This document shows positions 41,427 to 49,997 of a stretch of DNA of 64,000 nucleotides, piece after piece. The stretch spans positions 62,001-126,000 of the forward strand of contig JAEXNT010000042.1 of NCBI GenBank assembly GCA_023439545.1. The letters run 5' to 3'. The first letter of the stretch is position 1. Every line of letters starts with the position of its first letter. Source of the DNA: Bacillota bacterium (lineage in GTDB: Bacteria > Bacillota > Clostridia > Acetivibrionales > DTU013). Position numbers and translations under genes: made by a program. The notes under the pieces were generated by a model that did no database searches, was not told where the DNA came from, and saw nothing but the letters and a program-made list of their open reading frames with translations.

Positions 41427-42341
41427 ATGAATGAACAGAATTTCCCAGATAGGAGAATGCAAATGCTGTTAAATTATCAAGAAAAACAGCACTTGGTTCA
41501 TATCATGTTCGTGTTACCAGCGCTTGCTGTTATTGCTGTGTTTATGGTATACCCCGTGATTATGAATATCGGATACAGCTTCACGAACTGGAACGGAATC
41601 TCAAGTGACTTCTCTTTCGTTGGATGGGACAACTATCGCAGGGTGTTAGCCTCGCGGGAATTTGTTGGCATCATTACTAATACAATATTCTTTGCAATTA
41701 TTTATCTTCCAGTTCTGAATATCATGGCACTGTTGCTTGCATGTCTTATCCGGGCATGTGGAAAACTGAGCGCCTTCTTTAAGGCTATTATTTACTTCCC
41801 ATGCCTATTGGCGCCAGCTGTTGTTGGCTATATATGGCGCTTAATCTATGATGTGAATAATGGCCTTCTGAACAAAATTCTCCGAAGTATTGGCTTAGAG
41901 GTGGCCGCGCTGAACTGGCTTGGCCAGAAGAATACTGTATTGCCGTCTATTGCATTAACAGTTATATGGGCGTGCGTAGGTTACTACATGATTTTATATT
42001 ATGCTGGTATCATGGCAGTTCCTTTGGAACAGTATGAGTCGGCGAAAATTGATGGCGCATCTGTTATCGGGAGGTTCTTCCATATTACGCTGCCCAATAT
42101 CAGATCTTCTATCAGGATGAATCTTGTATTCTCGACAATGGGTGTAATTACAATGTTTGACATACCATACACCATGACGGGCGGCGGTCCGGGTTACAAT
42201 TCCATGACATTGGCACTGCAGATTTATCAGTATAACTTTAATCTGCAACCAAATCTCGGCGTAACAATGACGGTTACTCTGCTGCTTTTTACAATCGCCG
42301 TTGTCTTGACTCAGAATTTCTTGTTGGGTAAGGAGGACTAA
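41427..42341 (+). CDS. sugar ABC transporter permease (MalF/UgpA-type)
   Basis: This 304-residue inner-membrane protein has six transmembrane helices and the permease EAA loop EQYESAKIDGASVIGRFFHITLPNIRSSI, which docks an ATPase. It pairs with the next permease, and no ATPase gene is present, so a shared MsmK/UgpC-type ATPase elsewhere must energise the system. The ribosome-binding site (AAAGAGATG) is modest, and ATG 41457 or 41463 could be used instead. Confidence 0.92.
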   Translation: MNEQNFPDRRMQMLLNYQEKQHLVHIMFVLPALAVIAVFMVYPVIMNIGYSFTNWNGISSDFSFVGWDNYRRVLASREFVGIITNTIFFAIIYLPVLNIMALLLACLIRACGKLSAFFKAIIYFPCLLAPAVVGYIWRLIYDVNNGLLNKILRSIGLEVAALNWLGQKNTVLPSIALTVIWACVGYYMILYYAGIMAVPLEQYESAKIDGASVIGRFFHITLPNIRSSIRMNLVFSTMGVITMFDIPYTMTGGGPGYNSMTLALQIYQYNFNLQPNLGVTMTVTLLLFTIAVVLTQNFLLGKED

Positions 42342-42344
42342 GCA

Positions 42345-43175
42345 ATGAGTGAAAAGAAAAGCGACAAAGTAATATCCAGTATCATATTGTCAATTATAGT
42401 TTTTTTAATGGCGGTCCCGCTTTACTTCTTAATTAACAATGCATTTAAACAAAGGTCGTTTATAGTTAAATCCCCGCTTGTACTGACAAGCGAAAGTTTT
42501 ACATTTGGTAATATTACAAAAGCATTTTCGCTTATGAAGTTTAGCCAATCGGCATTAGTCAGTATTGCGATACTTGTGATTTCCTGCGCCGGACTTATTA
42601 TTCTTGGTTCGTTGGCGTCTTTTGAAATTTCAACTAATAAAACAAAGGGAATGAGAACCTTGTACGCAATTATTGCTGCTCTGATAACGGTTCCGGTTTC
42701 CTGCGCACAGATTCCGCTAGCACGCGAGCTGTCGTCAATGGGCCTGCTCAATAATTGGTTTGCCCCGTCGATTGTGTATATAGCTTTTGGCCTTCCTTTT
42801 ACGATTTTTATCTTTACCGGATACTCATACAGCATACCGGCGGCAATCTGGGAAGCAGCAAAAATTGACGGTTGCAGTCAGATGAATGCATATATGCACG
42901 TATATTTACCGCTAATAAAGATGACGACAGCTTCAATTATTATTATGCGCGGTACTTATATCTGGAACGATATTCTTGTCCCGCTTATTACAATCACAAG
43001 CGGCAAGGACCAGACATTGCCACAGAAACTGGTATCTTTTGCATCCAATAGCATGTCCCGATGGGATCTGATTTTTGCGGCAACATTGCTTATCTCATTG
43101 CCCATGCTGGTATTCTATCTCTTTTTCCAGAAGTCTTTTGTCAGTGCTTTGACGGGGGGAGCTGTAAAGGGGTGA
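42345..43175 (+). CDS. sugar ABC transporter permease (MalG/UgpE-type)
   Basis: This 276-residue membrane protein has six helices and the EAA-type loop PAAIWEAAKIDGCSQMNAYMHVYLPLIKM. It begins 4 bp after the first permease gene, behind AAGGAGG, and forms the heterodimeric channel with it. It is followed directly by the CBM9-like gene. Confidence 0.93.
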   Translation: MSEKKSDKVISSIILSIIVFLMAVPLYFLINNAFKQRSFIVKSPLVLTSESFTFGNITKAFSLMKFSQSALVSIAILVISCAGLIILGSLASFEISTNKTKGMRTLYAIIAALITVPVSCAQIPLARELSSMGLLNNWFAPSIVYIAFGLPFTIFIFTGYSYSIPAAIWEAAKIDGCSQMNAYMHVYLPLIKMTTASIIIMRGTYIWNDILVPLITITSGKDQTLPQKLVSFASNSMSRWDLIFAATLLISLPMLVFYLFFQKSFVSALTGGAVKG

Positions 43176-43177
43176 CA

Positions 43178-43792
43178 ATGTGCGAGAAATATTATATTCA
43201 GAGGGTCAAACAGCCAAAAGAAGATATCTTTGAAACGATACCCAAGGCAAGTCTGAATTACTGGTATCCAACAGAAACCGCAGATTACAAGCCAAAGACG
43301 TATGGACAAATCTGCAGATCTTCACTCGCCTGGCATATTAACATGGTATGTGAGGAAACACAACCGTATGCAGTACAGACAATGCCGAACAGCCCTGTTT
43401 GTACGGACAGCTGTATGGAGTTTTTTCTAAATCTTCAGCCTGAAGACAATACCTTTATTAATTTTGAAATCAACGCTATAGGAACAATGCTGCTCGGCAT
43501 TAATCAAAATGGAAATTTTCGTTGCCTTGATCCTGCTCTGCAAAGAAAGTGCTTTGTATCAGTCAAGGTTGACAATAAAGCTGGATTATGGCAGATACGC
43601 TTATGCATACCCAATTCGTTACTGCAGAGTATTTTCACCCAATGGAATCCAGAAGGAACGGAGCCGGTCAAAGGCAATTTCTACAAATGCGGAGATGATA
43701 CAAAGAAACCGCATTATGGAAGCTGGAACCCGGTTGCGCGGCGGCCCATTGATTTCCACTGCCCGGAATGTTTTGGCGAATTTATTTACTAA
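43178..43792 (+). CDS. CBM9-like carbohydrate-binding protein
   Basis: This 204-residue protein resembles family 9 carbohydrate-binding modules: LAWHINMVCEETQPYAVQTMPNSPVCTDSCMEFFLNLQP and FINFEINAIGTMLLGIN, then KGNFYKCGDDTKKPHYGSWNPV near the end. In other bacteria this module is attached to secreted xylanases. Here it stands alone without a signal peptide, two bases after a permease stop, behind AAAGGGG. It is probably a cytosolic sugar-binding or jelly-roll protein with an unknown task in the pathway. Confidence 0.7.
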   Translation: MCEKYYIQRVKQPKEDIFETIPKASLNYWYPTETADYKPKTYGQICRSSLAWHINMVCEETQPYAVQTMPNSPVCTDSCMEFFLNLQPEDNTFINFEINAIGTMLLGINQNGNFRCLDPALQRKCFVSVKVDNKAGLWQIRLCIPNSLLQSIFTQWNPEGTEPVKGNFYKCGDDTKKPHYGSWNPVARRPIDFHCPECFGEFIY

Positions 43793-43819
43793 TACATATT
43801 AATGAAAGGATGAAGTTCA

Positions 43820-44482
43820 ATGGAAGATAAGAAATTATTTGCGTGGGTAAAAGAAAACCTGTATGTTGCTGCTGTGTGTGATATTCTTGATACGCTGGGA
43901 TATCGCAATCAGGCAATGCATCAGAGATTGAGACCGCTGGACGGCGACAACTGTAAGTTTGTAGGCCGCGCTCGTACAGCACGTTGGATGGATGTCGATT
44001 ATATCAATCCTGACAATCCATATGGCAAGGAAATCGAGTTTGTTGATTCCTTGAAGGAAAACGACGTAGTAGTTCACTCGACGGATTACGCCGGTTCCAA
44101 CGCACCCTGGGGTGAACTGATGTCTACGGCTGCAACCGTACGTAAGGCAGTTGGCTGTATCTGCGACAGCCAGATCAGAGACTGCATTAAGATTAAGGAA
44201 ATAGGATTCCCGGTATTTTATGCAGGTATCCGCCCGCTTGACAGCAGCGGAAGAGGCCTCGTAGTTGATTACGATGTACCGGTTCAGTGCGGTGAAGTTC
44301 TTGTTCATCCGGGTGAACTGATCTTTGCTGATTTCGATGGCATTGTTGTTGTACCTAAAGAAGCGGAGGCAGAAGTATTCCGCCTTGCACACGAAAAGGT
44401 CGGCGCGGAAAACAGCACGAGGAAAGAACTTCTGGAAGGACGTTCACTGAAGGAAGTTTATGAGAAATATGGCGCGCTCTAG
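43820..44482 (+). CDS. RraA-family aldolase/decarboxylase-like protein
   Basis: This 220-residue protein has the RraA/HMG-aldolase pattern: SNAPWGELMSTAATVRKAVGCICDSQIRDCIKIKEIGFPVFYAGI (D and R metal/substrate positions in CDSQIRD), then VQCGEVLVHPGELIFADFDGIVVVPKE. Metal-dependent members cleave 4-hydroxy-4-methyl-2-oxoglutarate or related oxo-acids or decarboxylate oxaloacetate. Others only bind RNase E, a target not expected here. It may take a second 2-keto acid made in this cluster. A terminator follows. Confidence 0.88.
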   Translation: MEDKKLFAWVKENLYVAAVCDILDTLGYRNQAMHQRLRPLDGDNCKFVGRARTARWMDVDYINPDNPYGKEIEFVDSLKENDVVVHSTDYAGSNAPWGELMSTAATVRKAVGCICDSQIRDCIKIKEIGFPVFYAGIRPLDSSGRGLVVDYDVPVQCGEVLVHPGELIFADFDGIVVVPKEAEAEVFRLAHEKVGAENSTRKELLEGRSLKEVYEKYGAL

Positions 44483-44509
44483 GTAGCCTCTGTTCCATTA
44501 TAGAGCATG

Positions 44510-44562
44510 AAAAATCAGGCGTTAGTATAATGAAATTAATTCCTAACTATGGCCTGTTTTTT
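44510..44562 (+). terminator. terminator after the RraA gene
   Basis: aaaaatcaggc with ttag pairs with ctaac and gcctgttttt, ending in a run of T. It closes the large catabolic operon. Confidence 0.7.
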
Positions 44563-44664
44563 CTGCTTTTAATGGAAGAGCCATAATGACAGGTACTACA
44601 TAGAGTGAAATTACTATAGGGATTTAGATAGCATAAGCAACCAATTTACCTGAATGATAAAACT

Positions 44665-44766
44665 ATGTATTATAAACTAAAGGATGCCCCGGAATGGCCG
44701 GATAAAGAAATACTGAAAAGTGTATTTAAAAAGATATTGGATATGACGGGCTCTGATAAAAAATAG
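44665..44766 (+). pseudogene. 33-codon frame, likely a fragment of a longer gene
   Basis: It reads MYYKLKDAPEWPDKEILK and on to a stop, with a constrained look but no ribosome-binding site. It could be the tail of a lost nuclease- or transposase-type gene. I cannot name the parent. Confidence 0.25.
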
Positions 44767-44849
44767 TTGCGCCTAAAGACTGATCAAAGCTAAGAGCTGC
44801 TCAAATATCGGAGCTCAAGTTATATAAGAAAAATGGCGGTAAAGTCTTT

Positions 44850-44885
44850 CCCTACAGTAAGTAAGCTCTCTTTGTAGGGTTTCCT
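44850..44885 (+). terminator. weak hairpin before the lactonase gene
   Basis: ccctaca (44850-44856) and tgtaggg (44873-44879) are followed by tttcctt. It may be an attenuator or a remnant terminator. Confidence 0.35.
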
Positions 44886-44911
44886 TGACTTGACCCAGGA
44901 AGTGATGTATT

Positions 44912-45940
44912 ATGATAAAGATGGATGGAAAAATATGTTTTTTTATAGGTTCTTATTATGAAAATACCCGAATATTGGCAGGAAAAGTGTGTGCCGGGCA
45001 AAGTGCTTTATATGCAAATGAATATTGTGCGGATTTCGATATCGACAGTATTTCATATATGGTGACAACGCCTGATGCATATCTTTTAGGATGCATAGAA
45101 AAGTCTTGCTATCAGGGACAGCCTGGCGGAGCGATTGCTGCATTCCGGATAACGGAGGAAGGATTGGCGCTCACCGATTGTGTAAGAGGGTTAGGCAGCG
45201 GTTCGTGCCATGTTTGCTATACGCCGCATCACCGATGGATCTTTGTCAGCAATTATGGCGATGGCAGTATTGATATGTTGCGTCTTTCTGAAAATGGAAA
45301 ACTTACAAAACTGAAGCATATTAGGCGGTTGGGAGGCGGTCCACTTACAGAGCAATATGGCCCGCACGCACATTGCAGCTTGGCGCCTGACAATGAGGAG
45401 ACACTGTTTGTTTGCGATTTGGGAACGGATCAGATCGGGAAATACTCTCTTCCGGATATGAAATTAACAGATAATATTCAGTTCCCGGGTGGAACCGGTC
45501 CACGACACGCAGTATTTTCAAAGGATGAGAGTGTGCTGTATGTTGCCTGCGAATTAGGAAACGATGTCTTTGTCATGCATACTGACGGCTCTGTTTTGCA
45601 ACATTTCAATCTACAGATAGACAAAAATGTCTTTACCGCTGTTTCATCTGTTCGATTGACTGAGGATTATTCGCATCTCGTTGTGGGGATTCGTGGAGAT
45701 AATAAAATTGCTATTTTCCCCATTCAGAAAGGGAACAATTTGCTTGGCAAACCAGTAGTAATATTGACAGAGGAGAAGTATCCGTGGGATATCGTACCAT
45801 TGACGAAGGATGCATCAATTCTGCTTACCGCGTTTGAGCAGAGCGACTGCGTACAATTACTGCAAATCTCAGCGACAGGAAAAGTGCAGATATTAGGAGA
45901 AATGAAAGCAGTACATCCAACATGCATCTGCCTTAAGTAA
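44912..45940 (+). CDS. beta-propeller lactonase (6-phosphogluconolactonase/YbhE-like)
   Basis: This 342-residue seven-bladed propeller of the lactonase (COG2706) family has YGPHAHCSLAPDNEETLFVCDLGTDQIGKY and FPGGTGPRHAVFSKDESVLYVACELGNDV, which contain the conserved His and Arg, and a late KYPWDIVPLTKDASILLTA. It would hydrolyse a sugar lactone made by the Gfo/Idh dehydrogenase. ATG 44912 follows AGGAAGTG, with 44921 a possible start. It precedes the IclR gene by 16 bp, so both form a unit. Confidence 0.87.
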   Translation: MIKMDGKICFFIGSYYENTRILAGKVCAGQSALYANEYCADFDIDSISYMVTTPDAYLLGCIEKSCYQGQPGGAIAAFRITEEGLALTDCVRGLGSGSCHVCYTPHHRWIFVSNYGDGSIDMLRLSENGKLTKLKHIRRLGGGPLTEQYGPHAHCSLAPDNEETLFVCDLGTDQIGKYSLPDMKLTDNIQFPGGTGPRHAVFSKDESVLYVACELGNDVFVMHTDGSVLQHFNLQIDKNVFTAVSSVRLTEDYSHLVVGIRGDNKIAIFPIQKGNNLLGKPVVILTEEKYPWDIVPLTKDASILLTAFEQSDCVQLLQISATGKVQILGEMKAVHPTCICLK

Positions 45941-45956
45941 AAGCGAGGAATATAAA

Positions 45957-46790
45957 ATGGAAAAGTCGACGAAGAAGCCTGAATCAAAAGAATACCATGT
46001 GCCGGCATTGGAAAAAGGCTTGGCAATTCTTGAGTACCTTGTTGAGACCGGCGGTAAGAATTTAAACCAAATCTGTAAGGCGTTGGGTATTTCACGCACA
46101 ACAACATTTTCTACTTTGAAAAACTTTGTTGAGACCGGATATTTGCAACAAAAAGGGGATGGATCATACTATCCAACCTTAAAACTATTCAGTATGGGGA
46201 TGCGCGTACAAAAACAGGAACATATCAGCGAGTTAGTGTTGACGAATCTTTATGACTTACAGGCAGAGGCACAGCATACAGTGCACTTTTTGACTTACGT
46301 CGGCCATAATAGCGTGCTTCTTAATAAGTTGGATGGCCCGGGCGTCGTACAATTTCTCTCTTTTGTTGGAGAGATGAAGCCATTGCATTTATCCGGCGCC
46401 GGTAAAGCAATCTTGGCTTATATCCCGCAAGAGAAGTTTGATGCTTATTTCTTTTTGGCGCTTGAGTCAAGAACGAAAAACACAATCAGCTCCCGGGAGG
46501 GACTCACGAAATGCAGAGAACAGATCAGAAAGCTCGGTTACTCTATCGATGACGAAGAGGGTGAGAAAGGTGTTTTTTGCATTGGCGCTCCTGTTTTCGC
46601 TACAGACGGTTGTATATTTGGCGCTATAAGCGTTAGTATGTTAAAGAGCGTTTCCATTGATGGTATATTCAAACGGAATGTTGAGTGCGTACTTCGGACG
46701 GCAGAGAAAATATCACGGAAATTGGGATATACAGGGCCATATCCTAAGCCGGACTGCAGTGACAATACTGATAAAGATGACAAGCAATAA
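45957..46790 (+). CDS. IclR-family transcriptional regulator
   Basis: This 277-residue regulator has a winged helix at about residues 15-75 (VPALEKGLAILEYLVETGGKNLNQICKALGISRTTTFSTLKNFVETGYL) and a GAF-like effector domain (about 95-265: VGHNSVLLNKLDGPGVVQFL, GEMKPLHLSGAGKAILAY, GVFCIGAPVFATDGCIFGAISVS). IclR proteins often govern sugar-acid and aromatic pathways. It is the only specific regulator in the cluster, so I infer that it reads the two identical gtatac dyads at 31358 and 33971, with a pathway intermediate as ligand. Confidence 0.93.
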   Translation: MEKSTKKPESKEYHVPALEKGLAILEYLVETGGKNLNQICKALGISRTTTFSTLKNFVETGYLQQKGDGSYYPTLKLFSMGMRVQKQEHISELVLTNLYDLQAEAQHTVHFLTYVGHNSVLLNKLDGPGVVQFLSFVGEMKPLHLSGAGKAILAYIPQEKFDAYFFLALESRTKNTISSREGLTKCREQIRKLGYSIDDEEGEKGVFCIGAPVFATDGCIFGAISVSMLKSVSIDGIFKRNVECVLRTAEKISRKLGYTGPYPKPDCSDNTDKDDKQ

Positions 46791-46805
46791 TCTATTATAA
46801 ATGAT

Positions 46806-46855
46806 AAACTAGCTATGGAGCACATTATACGTGCTTATATAGCTTGTTTTGTTTT
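46806..46855 (+). terminator. terminator after the IclR gene
   Basis: aaactagctat and gcac pair with gtgcttatatagcttgttt, followed by T-rich sequence. Confidence 0.72.
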
Positions 46856-46880
46856 ATTACGTAGTAACGAGGTATCATAT

Positions 46881-47064
46881 GGTTTTATCGGCGGGGAAAT
46901 TACACCCCTGCTCCGAGCCTGTATACCATCTTCTGTAATACTGGCGAGTAGTACTGCGGTCGTTTTTATCGCTCTAGCTTTCTTTCATTAAGTAAATTTG
47001 CAATCCTTCATAACGATGGCTGCGCTGGGTTTCGGCGCCGGTACATTTGTATTAATTTTATAAC
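46881..47064 (+). pseudogene. relic of a membrane transporter gene
   Basis: One frame reads GFIGGEITPLLRACIPSSVI and LASSTAVVFIALAFFH, a stop, then TMAALGFGAGTFVLIL and another stop. The glycine-rich helix and the following segment recall TauE/SafE-type permeases. With two stops and no start it is dead. The rest of the stretch to 47440 shows no feature I can name. Confidence 0.35.
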
Positions 47065-47545
47065 ATTTAAAAAGATCTCTTTTACCTATATTATTTGTTG
47101 TCTATCAATGCTCGAATTGTTGCAGTTGCGATCTTAAGTTCACGATCATCATACAAATAAAGCAACTTGTAAGATATTCAACCTTGGTATTGCTTTGTTG
47201 ATTTTCGGGATAAAAGATAATATCCGCAGATATGCCCAATTCCCTAATGAGTCGGAACAGGACATCGTAACTTGGTTTTTTGCTCTCGTATTTCTACCCG
47301 GGCGAAAAGTCCAGTAGTTGCTCAAGTTACTTGACCGTCTGCAGGTATGTTAACTGCAATATTTAGATAAGTACTACTAAGGTCAGGATCCAGGTTGTTC
47401 ACGGGATGCTAAAAAAATTTCAGTAAAAAGTAAAAATAATTGAATAATAAACAAGATGACAAACTGTATAATTAACTTGTAATTACAGAAATAGCTTTTT
47501 GACGTCAAAAATGCAGTGAAGGCAAAATGTGAGGAGGGTAATACT

Positions 47546-48898
47546 GTGAAGAGGATTACTGTATTATTACTGGCTGTTGTTTTTTTAATGTCTTTTGCCC
47601 TGGCAGGCTGCGGAACAACAAATAATGAGGCTCCGGCCGCAGAAACTACGACTGTGCAGGCAGGTACGCCGGCCGAAGCAACTGTAACTGAAACAAAACC
47701 CGCTGAAGCTGTTCAATTGTCTTTCTGGACATTCCAGGAATTGCACAAGGGCTTCTGGGATGATGCCGCAGCAACATGGAACAAGGCTCATTCTGATAAA
47801 CCGATAGAATTGAAAACCGACGTATACCCATTCGACGAGATGCACAATAAGCTTTTGATCGCCCTGCAGTCAGGAACGGGTGCACCCGACATAGTGGATA
47901 TTGAAATAGGTAAATTCGCCAATTTCCTTAAGGGAACTCCGGCATTGGTTCCGCTGAACAGCATAGTTGATCCCGTCAAGGATCAGCTGATAATGGGCAG
48001 ATTGGACAACTATGCGAAGGACGGGAAATATTATGGCGTGGATTACCATGTCGGTGCTGAAGTAATGTATTACAACAAGGAAATCATGGATAAGGCCGGC
48101 GTTGATATTAACAGTATCAAGACCTGGGATGACTACCTTGCAGCCGGTAAAAAGGTACTGGCAGCTACAGGAAAACCGCTGTCAACCATAGAGACGACGG
48201 ATCACTGGTCTTATTACCCGCTTATCAACATGCAGAATTCCGACTACTTTGATAAAGATGGCCAGGTAACGCTTGACAACAGCACAAACGTCAAAACCCT
48301 TCAAATGTTTAAAGATGGACTCAAGGACAAGATATTTGTTTTAGCTCCGGGCGGTTTCCATCACGCTGAAGAATATTGGGCATGGATGAACAAGGGTAAT
48401 GCCGCTTCAGTCTGGATGCCTCTCTGGTACATGGGCAGGTTTACGCAGTATATGCCTGACCTCAAGGGCAAAATGGTTGTCCGTCCAATGCCTGTTTTCG
48501 AAGGCGGAAAAGCATCTGCAGGCGAAGGCGGAACAGGAACGGCTATCACAAACCAGAGCAAGAATCAGGATATTTGCCTGCAGCTTATGGCTGAATCAAA
48601 GCTTTCAAAAGAAGGATCCATCAAGACCTGGACAATACTTGGCTTTGACCCGATAAGAAAAGACGCCTGGACCGATCCGGCAATGACTGCTTCGAACCAA
48701 TATACGGACTATTTCGGAACGGATGTATTCAGTACTCTTCAATCCATAGTCGGCGATATCGGCGGATTGAACCTGACCGAAAAATTCCCGGATGCTGTTA
48801 CGCTGGTGTCTAAGAATGTTATGTTCAAGGCCTTGAAGGAAGAGAGCCAGACTCCTGAAGAAGCTTTGAAGACAGCGGCAGACGAACTGCGCAAGTAA
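47546..48898 (+). CDS. sugar ABC transporter substrate-binding lipoprotein (second system)
   Basis: This 450-residue family-1 solute-binding protein has a lipoprotein signal ending ALAGC (C22), a Glu/Ala/Thr-rich linker, and a body with VQLSFWTFQELHKGFWDDAAATWNKA, IVDIEIGKFANFL, YYGVDYHVGAEVMYYNKEIMDKAGVD and WMPLWYMGRF. The GTG at 47546 is the start because GAGGAGGG lies 8 bases before it. Ten upstream in-frame codons are not part of the signal peptide. It heads a transporter unit that is followed by its own YesM/YesN regulators. Confidence 0.93.
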   Translation: MKRITVLLLAVVFLMSFALAGCGTTNNEAPAAETTTVQAGTPAEATVTETKPAEAVQLSFWTFQELHKGFWDDAAATWNKAHSDKPIELKTDVYPFDEMHNKLLIALQSGTGAPDIVDIEIGKFANFLKGTPALVPLNSIVDPVKDQLIMGRLDNYAKDGKYYGVDYHVGAEVMYYNKEIMDKAGVDINSIKTWDDYLAAGKKVLAATGKPLSTIETTDHWSYYPLINMQNSDYFDKDGQVTLDNSTNVKTLQMFKDGLKDKIFVLAPGGFHHAEEYWAWMNKGNAASVWMPLWYMGRFTQYMPDLKGKMVVRPMPVFEGGKASAGEGGTGTAITNQSKNQDICLQLMAESKLSKEGSIKTWTILGFDPIRKDAWTDPAMTASNQYTDYFGTDVFSTLQSIVGDIGGLNLTEKFPDAVTLVSKNVMFKALKEESQTPEEALKTAADELRK

Positions 48899-48950
48899 TG
48901 CCGCATTTTATGATTAATCACCATAAGTAAAAGATTGTACTTCTGCTGAA

Positions 48951-48994
48951 ACTTTTTCGGGGAGCTGCTGTCGGGCAGCGTTCCCCGAAAAAGT
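48951..48994 (+). promoter_or_regulatory. strong intercistronic hairpin
   Basis: actttttcggggagctgc (48951-48968) pairs with gcagcgttccccgaaaaagt (48975-48994) with a two-base bulge. Such stems between binding-protein and permease genes usually protect the upstream mRNA and lower permease output. Confidence 0.75.
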
Positions 48995-49050
48995 ACAGGA
49001 AGTAATATTTCAGCCGGCCTTGAGTCTTTTACTTTAGAGGAGGCGCCGAA

Positions 49051-49995
49051 ATGTCCGGAGAACTAGTCAAAAATACAGAGCCAAATAGTCGATCAAATAT
49101 CCGCAGGAATTTTCTGAATTCGGCTAGAATCGCACCTTACATATTTGTTTTACCTTTTATCATTTCTTTTTTATTGTTTTTTCTATACCCGATCATCTCA
49201 ACCGGGATTATGAGCTTTCAGGAGATACAGGGACCATATGATGTAAAATTTATCGGATTCGATAATTATAAAAACCTTTTTAACGGGCACTTTTTTAATG
49301 CGTTAACCGTAACGACCAGATATACCTTCTGGACTATTCTTGTACTAATACCATTGCCAATGCTGCTTGCAATATTCCTGAACAATAAGGAACTCAAAAG
49401 CAGAAATTTCTTCAGATCGGCATTTTTTATACCAGCCCTGACCTCGGTCATTATAGCGGGTCTGTTTTTCAGGCTGGCATTCGGAGAACAGGAAACAACC
49501 CTTGTCAACTATGTGCTGGGCAAGCTGTTGGGCGTTGCTCCGGTAGTGTGGCTGCAGGGAAAACATACGGCTATGTTCGTCATGGTTGTACTCTGTACAT
49601 GGAGATGGCTCGGTGTAAACATCATTTATTTTCTCTCCGGCATGCAGGCTATACCGCCTGAACTTTACGAATCCGCTTCCATCGACGGCGCAAGTGCATT
49701 CCAGAAGCTAAAAAGCATAACGATACCCGGGCTTAAACCCGTTATTATCTATGTGCTTACTATCAGTATTTACGGAGGCTATTCCATGTTTGCCGAGTCT
49801 TTTGCGATTTTCTCCGGACCGCGGTCACCTGGAGAAATTGGGATGACTCTTGTGAATTATATATACCAGGAGGGTTTCAATAACAACGACCTTGGCTTCG
49901 GTTCGACAGTCGGCATAACACTGCTGCTGATTGTGATGCTCATAAACATTTTGCAGCTGTCGGTTATGGGCTTTTTCAAAAAGGAGAGTGATTGA
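49051..49995 (+). CDS. sugar ABC transporter permease (first of pair)
   Basis: This 314-residue protein has a cytosolic N-terminus of about 35 residues, six membrane helices and the EAA loop PPELYESASIDGASAFQKLKSITIPGLKPVI. AGAGGAGGCG precedes the ATG. It forms a pair with the next gene. No ATPase gene is present in the locus. Confidence 0.93.
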   Translation: MSGELVKNTEPNSRSNIRRNFLNSARIAPYIFVLPFIISFLLFFLYPIISTGIMSFQEIQGPYDVKFIGFDNYKNLFNGHFFNALTVTTRYTFWTILVLIPLPMLLAIFLNNKELKSRNFFRSAFFIPALTSVIIAGLFFRLAFGEQETTLVNYVLGKLLGVAPVVWLQGKHTAMFVMVVLCTWRWLGVNIIYFLSGMQAIPPELYESASIDGASAFQKLKSITIPGLKPVIIYVLTISIYGGYSMFAESFAIFSGPRSPGEIGMTLVNYIYQEGFNNNDLGFGSTVGITLLLIVMLINILQLSVMGFFKKESD

Positions 49996-49997
49996 GC

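Noticed and set aside
47440..47472. possible promoter TTGAAT/TATAAT before the second ABC operon
   Set aside because: The spacing is 21 bp, too long for a sigma-A promoter, so I do not list it as a feature.
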